DNA of 64,000 nucleotides from Phascolarctobacterium sp. (GTDB lineage Bacteria > Bacillota > Negativicutes > Acidaminococcales > Acidaminococcaceae), in the NCBI GenBank assembly GCA_003150755.1, contig QAMT01000023.1, forward strand, positions 62,001-126,000, given 5' to 3'. Within the stretch, counting starts at the first letter, position 1, and the number at the start of each line of letters is the position of its first letter. The notes beneath the pieces are model-generated. The model did no database searches. It was given only the letters and a program-made list of their open reading frames with translations, and was not told the DNA's origin. Position numbers and translations under genes: made by a program. Of the stretch, positions 51,347 through 59,641 are shown piece after piece.

Positions 51347-52561
51347 TCAATATCCGGGAAGTGCTCCCGACAGGGAAAACATTGGTGCAGCCACAGCCAG
51401 AATAATAGCCGAAACAAACGCCGCTACAAATAACAGCAGCAGCGGCTCCAGCACAACCTTTAAATTTTTCAGCGTATCGTCAAAACGTATCTGCAACAGC
51501 TCAGCTGCCCGCGCCAGCATTTCCGGCAAGCGCCCGGTTTCAGCCCCCACGCCGATAAATTCCGTGCTTAAACTGCCAAAAAGAGAACCGGCATTCAGCG
51601 CTGCTTTTTCAGGTGCTGTGCCGCGCAGAACGTCAGCAGCAAAATTTTCTGCCTGCTGCTTCAGCCCGGCGTCCCCCAACGCCGCTCCGGCAATCTGCGC
51701 AGCCTGCGGCAATGATATGCCGCCGTGCAGCAAAAGCGCCAGCACCTTGTTAAAACGTATTTCCAGATACAGCTGTTTTTGTGCTTTTAAAAACGGTATG
51801 GCAAACAACGCCTGCATAAGTGCCTGCCGCTTTAGCACAGCCAAAACTACAAAAACAGCAAGCACCGCTAAAAACTCCGGTAAATTATCCGCAAGCGCGC
51901 CCTGCACAGCAAACATAAAGTTTAAATAAGCAGGTATTTCAGCATTCATCGAAGCATACAAATCAGCAAAAAGCGGCAATACTTTTACAATAAACATCAA
52001 CGCAACCGCAAACGAAGCTGTTAACAGAAAGAGCGGATACAAAGAAATATTTTTTATAAATCGCTTCATCTGCGCCTGTAATTGATAGTACTTTGCAAGT
52101 TCATCCAGCATTTCGCACAAAATGCCACCTGCTTCTCCTGCCGCTATTACCGCCCCAGCCAGGCTGCCCCACGCAGCCCTGTTTTTGTTCATGCACTCCG
52201 CAAGGCTTTCACCGCATTGCAGTTCGCGCTGCATATCCTTACATAATTGCGCTGTTTTGCGCGGCAGGCGTTCTTGTAAAATCTGCAAAGCTTTCAGCAC
52301 CGGCAGGCCGCTGTCAAGCATCAGTGCCAGCTGACTGAAAAACACAGCCTTTTCTTCATCGCCCAGCCCGCGTTTTTTAAACCTAAGCTTAGGCAACTCA
52401 AACGATGGCTTTGCCTCCACACACTGCAAAAATGTTAAATAACCGTAATTAGTGCGTACATAAGCTGCTGCGTCGTCCCGGCTGGCGGCCTTATAAACGC
52501 CGCCGAAACTTTGTCCTTCAGCATTTACGGCCTTCCACCTGTATTGCTGCACCAACTGCAC
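51347..52561 (-). CDS. Type II secretion / type IV pilus platform protein, GspF/PilC-like
   Basis: A 404-residue inner-membrane platform protein. Two GspF domains are visible (about 70-190 and 270-395): FFSQLALMLDSGLPVLKALQ is the conserved start of the first and three hydrophobic helices are present. It anchors the assembly ATPase. The start is a GTG at 52561 or another GTG three codons later; both have GG-rich sites near. It is the first gene of the operon; no GspE/PilB ATPase precedes it, and the next gene is the divergent Fic gene. Confidence 0.88.
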   Translation of the reverse strand: MQLVQQYRWKAVNAEGQSFGGVYKAASRDDAAAYVRTNYGYLTFLQCVEAKPSFELPKLRFKKRGLGDEEKAVFFSQLALMLDSGLPVLKALQILQERLPRKTAQLCKDMQRELQCGESLAECMNKNRAAWGSLAGAVIAAGEAGGILCEMLDELAKYYQLQAQMKRFIKNISLYPLFLLTASFAVALMFIVKVLPLFADLYASMNAEIPAYLNFMFAVQGALADNLPEFLAVLAVFVVLAVLKRQALMQALFAIPFLKAQKQLYLEIRFNKVLALLLHGGISLPQAAQIAGAALGDAGLKQQAENFAADVLRGTAPEKAALNAGSLFGSLSTEFIGVGAETGRLPEMLARAAELLQIRFDDTLKNLKVVLEPLLLLFVAAFVSAIILAVAAPMFSLSGALPGY

Positions 52562-52654
52562 CCCTTTTCCGAAGCTTTTATATTCGCTTTTATTAACGCA
52601 CCTTCCCAGCTGTTTATTTTTATTTTGTAAATAATTTGTAAATTTATTGCTTAT

Positions 52655-52683
52655 TTGCTTTTAATGCACGCCTAATTTATAAT
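52655..52683 (+). promoter_or_regulatory. Promoter of the Fic gene
   Basis: TTGCTT (52655-52660), 17 bp, TATAAT (52678-52683), 29 bp before the ATG. Confidence 0.8.
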
Positions 52684-52712
52684 AAAAGTATCCAAATATA
52701 AGGAGCGTCTAT

Positions 52713-53315
52713 ATGCTTGAAAATAAACTCGGCCTTACCAATTCAGCCCAACTTGCTTTGGCAGAAGAAAAAATAACAAAACAAAAAGCCTTGCAGCTTT
52801 TTAACTCCGGTTTTCTGGATAATTTGCCGCCCGGTACCTTTGAAACGCTTGCCGCAATACATAAATACCTGTTTGAAGATGTTTATGATTTTGCCGGAAA
52901 AATGCGCAGCGTTAATATCGCGAAAGGCAATTTCCGTTTTGTACCTGCTTTGTATCTGCCGGAAGCGTTAAAAAACATCAGCAGCATGCCTCAGAATACT
53001 TTTGACGAAATCATTGCCAAATATGTAGAAATGAATGTAGCGCATCCATTTCGGGAAGGTAACGGCCGCAGCACTCGCATCTGGCTTGACCATATTCTAA
53101 AGGCAAAGCTTGGCAGAGTAGTTGACTGGAGCATTGTCGATAAGGAAGATTATCTGCTGGCCATGGAACGCAGCCCAATCAAAGATACTGAAATCAAACT
53201 GCTTTTACAATCTGCCCTTACGGATAAAATCAATGACCGCGACGTTTATATGAAAGGCATAGACGCCAGCTATAACTATGAAGGTTACAATACCTTTAAA
53301 ACAGAAAATTTATAA
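52713..53315 (+). CDS. Class III Fic-domain adenylyltransferase
   Basis: A 200-residue Fic protein. The active site HPFREGNGRSTR (111-122) is complete: His111 general base and the phosphate-binding loop. An inhibitory motif (S/T)xxxE(G/N) occurs at the C-terminus, SYNYEG (186-191), with Ser186 and Glu190, as in single-domain class III Fic proteins such as NmFic. So it is expected to be self-inhibited until activated, and then to AMPylate a target, gyrase or topoisomerase IV in studied relatives. There is no antitoxin gene beside it. AAGGAG precedes the ATG. Confidence 0.92.
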   Translation: MLENKLGLTNSAQLALAEEKITKQKALQLFNSGFLDNLPPGTFETLAAIHKYLFEDVYDFAGKMRSVNIAKGNFRFVPALYLPEALKNISSMPQNTFDEIIAKYVEMNVAHPFREGNGRSTRIWLDHILKAKLGRVVDWSIVDKEDYLLAMERSPIKDTEIKLLLQSALTDKINDRDVYMKGIDASYNYEGYNTFKTENL

Positions 53316-53318
53316 CCA

Positions 53319-53356
53319 AAAAGCCTGTACCAGCACTTACGCCGGTACAGGCTTTT
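53319..53356 (+). terminator. Terminator after the Fic gene
   Basis: 13-bp perfect stem AAAAGCCTGTACC / GGTACAGGCTTTT with a 12-base loop. Confidence 0.9.
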
Positions 53357-53424
53357 ACCATTGTATTCATTTGTAAAAAACTCTAAAATTGCATTCTTTT
53401 ATTATGCCGGAAGTTCTAAAATTT

Positions 53425-54912
53425 TTAAACCAGCCCCATCCAGCTCCAATAGGTTGCGCCCAAAATCATAATCAGCGCAAAAGCAATTAAAGTCAGCGGA
53501 ATACCGGATTTTACAAAATCATTAACCTCAAAGGTATTCGTTCCGTAAGCAATCATGTTCTGCGGCGCATTAACCGGCAGTATAAAACCAAAGCTTACAA
53601 CATATTGCAAAATCATCGTCATGCCTACTACGTTTACGCCCGGAGTTTTAAGCTGCTGCAACACAGAAATGATAATCGGGATAATGGCCGATGCCAAGCC
53701 CGTTGCACTTGCAAAGCCCATGTGAATAACAATAAGGAAAATCGCCATTATCGCCAGCACAATTAAAGTTGTAGAATTCTCCAAAGCAAAAATGGTTACG
53801 ATTTCGTTGGCCAGCCAGGTTGCCGCTTTGGTGGAAAGCAGTGCGGAACCCAGCGAAATGCCTACGCCAAACAATACAACCGTACCCCAGTTAATTTTGT
53901 TAACGGTTTCTTCCCAATGCATTACGCCGATTTTCGGCAGCATTAAAAGTGCAATAGCAACCATTGTACTGGTTGATGTATCAATATTATGCACTATTTT
54001 CTCTGTTGTCCAGAAGAATAACAGGCACAGGGAAATTATAAGCAGTTTCTTTTCGTCAGCGCTGATTTTGCCCATCTCTTTCAGAAGCCTGCTGACAGTA
54101 GCCTGCCCGCCGGCAATTTCATCAATTTCCGGCGGCATGATATGCAGCATTAAATGATACAGTGCAAACGACATCATAATCGCAAACGGAGCTGCCGCAA
54201 TAAACCAATCCAGCCACGAAATATCCACGCCCAGCGTCTGGCTGATGAAGTTGACGGCAACCATATTCTGCGCCGCCGCTGTTTTAATGCCGACGTTCCA
54301 TACACTGTCTACCTGCGCAACGGCAATCATCAGCATCCCGGCAAAACGGCTTTTAAGCGGCACGCCGAAAGCTTTAATCATGCCCATGACAATCGGCACC
54401 AGGCAGGCTACACGCGCTGTCGTGCTTGGCACAAAAAAGCTTAAAATAAAGCCGCACAAAATAACGCCCAGCAATACACGGTTAGCCTTAGCGCCGACTT
54501 TGGATAAAATTATCAGCGCAATGCGTTTATCAAGCCCTGTTTTGGTCATGGCAGCCGCTAAAAACATTGCCGCCGCCACAAGGCAGAAGGCTGTTGAAGA
54601 AAAGCCCTTCAATGCCATAACCAGCCCGGCGCTTGTACCATACAGCTTTCCCGTTGCCGGATTAGGCGCAAAACCAATCAGCACCGCCATCAGCGACATA
54701 ATAACGCCTGCACTTACAGGATAAGAAATTGCAGTTGTCGCCCACACAATTACCGAAAACACCATTATGCCTATCATGCGCTGCCCCGCTACCGATAAAC
54801 CTTCCGGAGTCGGCAGCATGACAATAACCGCCAGTATTATAAGCGCCAAATAAAAACCATAGCGTTTCATAAAGCCGGGCGGTGCCTGTTTTTTAGCAGT
54901 TGTTTCAGTCAT
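53425..54912 (-). CDS. DASS-family anion:sodium symporter (SLC13-like)
   Basis: A 495-residue membrane protein with about 12 hydrophobic segments in two repeats. Each repeat has a DASS-like motif: FFVPSTTARVACLVPIVMG in the first half and FILPVNAPQNMIAYGT in the second (an SNT-type turn replaced by a NAPQN form). Such carriers import dicarboxylates, sulfate or related anions with sodium. It stands alone. The ATG at 54912 has GGGGATG upstream; an in-frame start three codons earlier is less likely. The substrate cannot be read from sequence. Confidence 0.88.
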   Translation of the reverse strand: MTETTAKKQAPPGFMKRYGFYLALIILAVIVMLPTPEGLSVAGQRMIGIMVFSVIVWATTAISYPVSAGVIMSLMAVLIGFAPNPATGKLYGTSAGLVMALKGFSSTAFCLVAAAMFLAAAMTKTGLDKRIALIILSKVGAKANRVLLGVILCGFILSFFVPSTTARVACLVPIVMGMIKAFGVPLKSRFAGMLMIAVAQVDSVWNVGIKTAAAQNMVAVNFISQTLGVDISWLDWFIAAAPFAIMMSFALYHLMLHIMPPEIDEIAGGQATVSRLLKEMGKISADEKKLLIISLCLLFFWTTEKIVHNIDTSTSTMVAIALLMLPKIGVMHWEETVNKINWGTVVLFGVGISLGSALLSTKAATWLANEIVTIFALENSTTLIVLAIMAIFLIVIHMGFASATGLASAIIPIIISVLQQLKTPGVNVVGMTMILQYVVSFGFILPVNAPQNMIAYGTNTFEVNDFVKSGIPLTLIAFALIMILGATYWSWMGLV

Positions 54913-54951
54913 AAATAACACATCCCCTCATATAATTTCTAAAACAGCAAA

Positions 54952-54990
54952 CAAAAAAGCTTGTGTATGCTTTTAACACATACACAAGCT
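54952..54990 (-). terminator. Terminator after the sufCB unit
   Basis: 12-bp perfect stem AGCTTGTGTATG / CATACACAAGCT, followed by TTTTTTG on the minus strand. Confidence 0.93.
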
Positions 54991-55055
54991 CCCTTGCTTA
55001 AGCTAATTATAGCATTTACATTCAGCGCGTACAATAGTTTTTATTGTAAGTATTG

Positions 55056-56276
55056 TTACATTCCTTTGTTATATTTAAAACTGTCAAGAGTTTTTTCGAT
55101 TTTCTTCGCCAGGCTATCAGGCAGGCCTTCGATATTAACATTAAGGAAGCCGCGCACGATGGTTGCCGTTGCGTCATCCTCACTCATACCGCGCGCCATC
55201 AGGTACTCAATTTCTTCCGGGTTAATGCGCCCTACTGCTGCTTCGTGGCTCATCTCGGCGTTGCCGGTCTGCGCGTCAAGTTCCGGAATGGCGTAAATAT
55301 AACCTTTGTTGCTCAGCATCAGACCGTCACATTCCAGGTGCGCACGGATGCCTTCAACTGTACCTGTCATGCAGCCGCGGTTAATAACCTCACCGCCGGT
55401 AGAAATCGTGCGGGTAATGGATTCTGCTCTGCATCCTTCCGCATTTAAAATTACCTTGCCGCCGATGTCAAGATGCGAGCCTTCCGGCGCAACCAAAATC
55501 GAATTCAAACGCGCCACAGCATCCTTGCCGTTTAAATGCACGGTCGGGTACATCTGCACATCCTTGGCTTTTTCGATAGAAACATAGTTGGAAATATACT
55601 GCCCGCCTTCTTCAACCATAGCCACAGTACGCGGGCGTACAATTACGTTTTCGCCCCAGCTGTGAATCATGGTAAAACTCAGCTTGGCATTTTTGCCGAT
55701 GTACATTTCGCTGATGCCGATGTGCATGCCGCTTTCAACCTCATGGGCAGAAGTACAGCCGGAAATAATGCTCAGCTCAGCGCCGTCCTCAATAATTACC
55801 ACGTTATGCACATGCTGCAGCTGCTGGTCATGGCTGATGCACATGCACGCCTGCAGCGGCGTAGTAATTTTTTCACCGGCGCGCACGCGGATAAAATAGC
55901 CCTGCTCTTTTTCGAGCGCAGTTTTGGCAGTGTATTTATCGGTATCAGGCTTAACTGCTTTCCACCAGTATTTTTCTACCAGCTCCGGATATTTTTCAGC
56001 AGCCTTGCCGGTGCTCATCAGCTCCAGCGGAGTTTGCTTTTTAACCTTGACTTCAACCGCATTGTTATCAAGCTGTACAAACGATGCGCTGCGGTTTTCT
56101 TCTTCTGCCTCACCGGTTTCAATACCTACATATTCCAGGCGGTCGCGCGTTTCCTGCGAAAGGTCCTCCACGCTTTTTAAATCATTTTTATCGGTGTCGC
56201 TGTAAGCGTTTAAATCTATGTCATTGCCGTAAACGGCTTTTTTCTCAAGGGCAGCCTTTAAAGTTTCGTTGCTCAT
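55056..56276 (-). CDS. sufB: SufB/SufD-type Fe-S cluster scaffold protein (SmsB-like)
   Basis: A 406-residue SufBD-fold protein. The beta-helix core (about 130-360) has cysteines and histidines in QACMCISHDQQLQHVHN (about 143-159), ILNAEGCRAESITRTIS and NRGCMTGTVEG, and the C-terminal MSHEAAVGRINPEEIEYLMARG that binds SufC. Only one SufB/D protein is encoded, with sufC upstream; sufD, sufS and sufU are absent here. This two-gene layout matches the minimal SMS system described in anaerobes. Its start abuts the sufC stop. Confidence 0.93.
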   Translation of the reverse strand: MSNETLKAALEKKAVYGNDIDLNAYSDTDKNDLKSVEDLSQETRDRLEYVGIETGEAEEENRSASFVQLDNNAVEVKVKKQTPLELMSTGKAAEKYPELVEKYWWKAVKPDTDKYTAKTALEKEQGYFIRVRAGEKITTPLQACMCISHDQQLQHVHNVVIIEDGAELSIISGCTSAHEVESGMHIGISEMYIGKNAKLSFTMIHSWGENVIVRPRTVAMVEEGGQYISNYVSIEKAKDVQMYPTVHLNGKDAVARLNSILVAPEGSHLDIGGKVILNAEGCRAESITRTISTGGEVINRGCMTGTVEGIRAHLECDGLMLSNKGYIYAIPELDAQTGNAEMSHEAAVGRINPEEIEYLMARGMSEDDATATIVRGFLNVNIEGLPDSLAKKIEKTLDSFKYNKGM

Positions 56277-57079
56277 TATTTTTTCACCTCACAATTGCCG
56301 CGTTTTACACAGGTTTCATATCCGGCCTGACCGATGCAATTCAACACATCAAGCGGGTCGCCGCAGGCACAGGTCATTTTGCCTTCATAAAGAATATGGG
56401 CGTGGCTTGCCGGAACATATTTAAGGATATGGCCCGAATGGGTAATAATCAGGCCGCTGCGTTTGCTTTCCAGCGGATTATGCCCTTCAAAGCCCTGGTT
56501 TTTAATGCAGCACGGCCTGTCGCATCCAGCACCTCCGCAAGGTTCGGTATGCAGGATGTAATTTACAGCCTTGCCTACAAGCACAATGTTTTCAAGGTCA
56601 ACGCCGCTTTCAGGCTCGTCCAGCAAAAGCAGGTCAGGGTTCTGCGCCATCAGCTGCAAAAGCTCACAGCGTTTCAGCTCACCGCCGCTGAAGCCATCGT
56701 TTACGCTGCGGTCAAGGAAGGTATCCATACCCATCCATTTGGCCATGGTTTCTGCTTCTTCCGGAGTTGCTCCGCAGATTTCAACCATTTTGCGCAGTGA
56801 AAGGCCCCTTATCGTCGGCGGGCGCTGAATCATTACGCCAATACCGAGCCTTGCCCTTTCGTCGCAGCTCATCTCTGTAATGTCCTGTCCTTTAAAATAA
56901 ATTTTGCCTTCTAAAATTTCGTAACGGTCAAAACCCATAATCGCGCCGATAAGCGTGGATTTGCCGGTACCGTTAGGGCCGAAAAGCACATGCACTTCGC
57001 CCGGTTTAATATGTAAATTAATATCGCTAAGTATTTTGCGTCCGCGGACAGCCACGGATAAATGCTCTATTTTTAACAC
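56276..57079 (-). CDS. sufC: SufC-type ATPase with cysteine-rich insert (SmsC-like)
   Basis: A 267-residue ABC-type ATPase energising the SufB scaffold. Walker A is GPNGTGKST (34-42), signature FSGGE (130-134), Walker B LLLLDEPESGVDLEN. After Walker B there is an insert with four cysteines (C181, C186, C190, C191) followed by five more near the C-terminus (C237, C239, C248, C257, C263). Classical SufC (about 250 residues) lacks these. They could hold an Fe-S cluster or zinc. It is the first gene of a two-gene operon with sufB. Confidence 0.93.
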   Translation of the reverse strand: MLKIEHLSVAVRGRKILSDINLHIKPGEVHVLFGPNGTGKSTLIGAIMGFDRYEILEGKIYFKGQDITEMSCDERARLGIGVMIQRPPTIRGLSLRKMVEICGATPEEAETMAKWMGMDTFLDRSVNDGFSGGELKRCELLQLMAQNPDLLLLDEPESGVDLENIVLVGKAVNYILHTEPCGGAGCDRPCCIKNQGFEGHNPLESKRSGLIITHSGHILKYVPASHAHILYEGKMTCACGDPLDVLNCIGQAGYETCVKRGNCEVKK

Positions 57080-57242
57080 GTAATTTACCTTCTTTCTTTA
57101 GGATTTGCTTTGATTGCGTTACCATTATAACACAGCCTTTGAATTAATTCCATACTTTTTTTGTAGGAATTTGTGCATAGCCAATTAATTTCACATGTGC
57201 TACAATAATAGAAGCCCTTTTTATTACAAGCAGGAGGTAGTT

Positions 57243-58049
57243 ATGCATCAGTATCTATTTTTTATCGGCGATTTTCCCATCCGCATGTACGGATTGGTTT
57301 TATGTATGAGTATTTTTTTAGCGACCGGCGTGGCTTACTTTTTGGCCAAGCAGGACGGACGCTGGCACGAACACGTTGTTGACATCGGCATTTACGGCGG
57401 CTTTGCCGGACTTATCGGCGCACGTCTGTGGGATGTATTCTTTTTTGACTGGGATTATTACCAGCATCACCTGCTGGAAATCCCCTTCGTCTGGCAGGGC
57501 GGCATGGCGGTGCAGGGCGGCATTATTGCCGGCGTGCTGACCGGCATCTGGTACTGCAAGCGGCACAATATCGACTGGGTAGCCTTTGCCGATATCGTAA
57601 CGCCGTCCATCCTTATCGGCCAGGCAGTAGGGCGTATGGCCAATCTTTTAAACGGCGACGCTTTCGGCACGCCTACCGGCGGCAACTTCGGCATTTTATA
57701 TCCGGCCGGTACACTGGCGTACAAAACATATGGCGAACAGCCACTATGGCCAGCAGAAGTATGGGAAGGCCAGCTTGACGTTGTTATTTTTGCGCTGCTC
57801 TTAATCTTCCGCGCCTGCGGGCATGCCCGCGGACAGGTTATGTGCCTGTACGTCATGCTTTATTCCGCCGTCCGCTTTGGGCTGGAAATGCTGCGCGGCG
57901 ACTATGTAGAACCGCTGATGTTCGGTTTAAAATCCGCCCAGGCCACAAGCCTGATTTTCTTCCTTTTAGCGCTGGCAGCTTTCATTTACTGCGGCATAAA
58001 GGATAAAAAGGTCAAACCGGCTTTAAAAACAGAGAAAAATAAAAAATAA
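57243..58049 (+). CDS. lgt: Prolipoprotein diacylglyceryl transferase
   Basis: Adds diacylglycerol to the lipobox cysteine of prelipoproteins at the inner membrane. The 268-residue protein has about seven transmembrane helices, PIRMYGLVL near the start and the Lgt signature region GQAVGRMANLLNGDAFG (about 128-144), with Asn and Arg in family positions although the usual GN is AN. The ATG at 57243 follows CAGGAGGTAG; upstream residues in frame are not expected. Single gene. Confidence 0.95.
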   Translation: MHQYLFFIGDFPIRMYGLVLCMSIFLATGVAYFLAKQDGRWHEHVVDIGIYGGFAGLIGARLWDVFFFDWDYYQHHLLEIPFVWQGGMAVQGGIIAGVLTGIWYCKRHNIDWVAFADIVTPSILIGQAVGRMANLLNGDAFGTPTGGNFGILYPAGTLAYKTYGEQPLWPAEVWEGQLDVVIFALLLIFRACGHARGQVMCLYVMLYSAVRFGLEMLRGDYVEPLMFGLKSAQATSLIFFLLALAAFIYCGIKDKKVKPALKTEKNKK

Positions 58050-58127
58050 TAATGATATTAAACTTATCATAAATTGCAAATATTTTACTTACTGTAAGTT
58101 TTTCACAAACTGTTCAAATTCCGTCTA

Positions 58128-58155
58128 TTTGTTTGTCACAATTTATGTGTATAAT
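58128..58155 (+). promoter_or_regulatory. Promoter of a candidate small RNA
   Basis: TTTGTT (58128-58133), 16 bp, TATAAT (58150-58155). No open reading frame follows on this strand; a structured stretch and terminator follow instead. Confidence 0.6.
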
Positions 58156-58161
58156 AAAACC

Positions 58162-58266
58162 ATAGCAAGTGAGAACTTGCTAAACCCTTCCCATCAAATT
58201 CATCATAAACAGCTTTCCTAGAGAGCGGCGCTTGCATTAATCCCCTGCAAGCGCTGTTTCTCTTTA
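58162..58266 (+). ncRNA. Candidate intergenic small RNA, about 105 nt
   Basis: From the predicted start at 58162 the RNA would have a hairpin AGCAAGT-GAGA-ACTTGCT (58164-58181, GNRA-type loop), a C-rich single strand ACCCTTCCC (58183-58191), and a 9-bp terminator stem GCGCTTGCA / TGCAAGCGC (58228-58254) whose loop holds CCCC, then TGTTTCTCTTT. AAACAGC (58207-58213) can also pair with GCTGTTT (58253-58259). C-rich loops are the targeting parts of RsaE/FsrA-type RNAs that bind ribosome sites. It lies after lgt on the plus strand with no gene following, so a leader role is excluded here. Not matched to any named family. Confidence 0.55.
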
Positions 58267-58308
58267 TATACGCTATTATCAATTTAATATTTTATTTTTG
58301 TACAAAAA

Positions 58309-58377
58309 TCCCCGCAAATAAAATGCACCCCAAAAGTTTTTTATCCGGCTTTCAGGGTGCATTTAAAATTACGGGGA
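58309..58377. terminator. Nested double hairpin
   Basis: Outer stem TCCCCG / CGGGGA (58309-58314, 58372-58377) encloses an inner 10-bp stem AAATGCACCC / GGGTGCATTT (58321-58330, 58355-58364). The flanks are T-rich on both strands. It can end the minus-strand gene at 58398, but the nested form is more elaborate than the other terminators in the window. Confidence 0.65.
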
Positions 58378-58397
58378 CTTTTTATTTTTGCCTGCAA

Positions 58398-58775
58398 TTA
58401 CCTGTAACGCTGTATAGGGCGCATTATTTCCGCGTGCAGCCCGTCAGCATCTTTCAGCATAACATTTACTGCCCAGATGCCGCGTCCTGCGTCGTCTTTT
58501 ATGCGCGCAGCCTGCAAATACGGGCCGTCCTTAAATTGCAAAACATCCTCCAGTTCCAGCAGCAGTGCAAAATCCAAACGGTTCCACGCCGTTAAATAAC
58601 GCTCATCCAAAAGGACTGTTGCCATAATCAGTTCTTCCATGCACCAGCATTCCAGGCGGTAAGGCCTGCCGTCGCTGAAAGTGCCTTTGGTAAAACCAAT
58701 GTCAAGCACGCCCTCATCACTCGGCTTGTGCGCCGATATAAGCTGTTTGCTGCGGTCAGGTTCAATAAATTTCAT
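58398..58775 (-). CDS. Protein of unknown function, partner of the HTH protein
   Basis: A 125-residue soluble protein I do not recognise. It appears mixed alpha/beta, with RPYRLECWCMEELIMATVLL (about 37-56) as the most hydrophobic stretch and two close cysteines-tryptophan residues (ECWCME). No signal, zinc set or catalytic motif. It is 20 bp downstream of the HTH/WCX-like regulator and probably cotranscribed. It may be the effector or sensor partner of that truncated regulator. Confidence 0.7.
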   Translation of the reverse strand: MKFIEPDRSKQLISAHKPSDEGVLDIGFTKGTFSDGRPYRLECWCMEELIMATVLLDERYLTAWNRLDFALLLELEDVLQFKDGPYLQAARIKDDAGRGIWAVNVMLKDADGLHAEIMRPIQRYR

Positions 58776-58795
58776 ATTCCAGGTTTCACTCTCCG

Positions 58796-59512
58796 TTATT
58801 TGTATTGGCTGATAATTTTTTTGCAGTATTTTACAAATTCCTTGCGGCGTTCCGAAGGCGCAGAAAGTTTAACGCCGCTTCCCCATCTGATAAGCTGCAA
58901 ATAAAAAGCTTCGCCGCATACTGCCTGTCCGCTGATAACAACATTGCTGCCCTTTGTTTTTACAACCTGCGCAGTTGGGCCAAGATAAGCCATCACGTCA
59001 TCCTGCAATTCAGCCGCACATTTCAGCTCAACAGTTTCTGCATCCTGCATATTTACAGGCTCAGCCGCTTTTGCTGCTTCCGGTTCTGCGGGCGGCTCGG
59101 CCTTAGCCGCTGCGGCAGCTTTTGCTTTTTTAGGCACAGCGGCAAGCGCGGTTTTAACTGTTTCGGCATCATATTTACTAAGTAGCGAGCACAGTAAAGT
59201 AATAATGCCGTCTGCCCCGGCAGTGCCGGTTTCTTTCAGTGCTTTGCCTGCTTTTACAACATCCTGCGGCGCAAGCGTGCGGCTTACAAGTTTATAGCTG
59301 TTGGCGCGCCCGCGGATAGTTTCGATGTTCATGCCGATGCTGCGCAGCACTTCAATATCATCATACAGGCTTTTGCGCTCGGCAGCAATGCCAACTGCCG
59401 CCAGCTTTTCAGTCAGCTCAGCAATAGTGATGCCGTGTTCAGCGTCGGTGTCTTCCATTAAAAATTTTTGCAGATATAGTAATTTTGCTTTTTGATTGCT
59501 TTGTTTTGCCAT
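58796..59512 (-). CDS. HTH protein of the YafY/WYL type with the WYL core replaced by a linker
   Basis: A 238-residue protein. The N-terminal winged HTH (about 1-70) with GITIAELTEKLAAVGI and ERKSLYDDIEVLRSIGMNIE is typical of WYL-domain regulators. At about 131-150 there is an Ala/Lys/Pro-rich linker (KKAKAAAAAKAEPPAEPEAA), where a WYL core would be expected. The C-terminus (about 165-238) with AFYLQLIRWGSGVKLSAPSE resembles the WCX part. So DNA binding and the tail are kept while the ligand-binding core appears lost. AGGTG lies 6 bases before the ATG at 59512. Confidence 0.75.
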   Translation of the reverse strand: MAKQSNQKAKLLYLQKFLMEDTDAEHGITIAELTEKLAAVGIAAERKSLYDDIEVLRSIGMNIETIRGRANSYKLVSRTLAPQDVVKAGKALKETGTAGADGIITLLCSLLSKYDAETVKTALAAVPKKAKAAAAAKAEPPAEPEAAKAAEPVNMQDAETVELKCAAELQDDVMAYLGPTAQVVKTKGSNVVISGQAVCGEAFYLQLIRWGSGVKLSAPSERRKEFVKYCKKIISQYK

Positions 59513-59608
59513 GTTCAGCACCTGCCAATGCAATATAATATATTTATTATTTAAACAAAAATCTGATATTACCTGCTAAAAATAAAAATTTTACGTAAAA
59601 AATAAATA

Positions 59609-59635
59609 ACCCCAAAAGCATTTTGCCTTTGGGGT
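59609..59635 (-). terminator. Terminator after the GT39 gene
   Basis: Stem ACCCCAAA / TTTGGGGT with an inner GCATTTTGC, followed by TTATTTATTTTTT on the minus strand. Confidence 0.9.
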
Positions 59636-59641
59636 ATAGAC

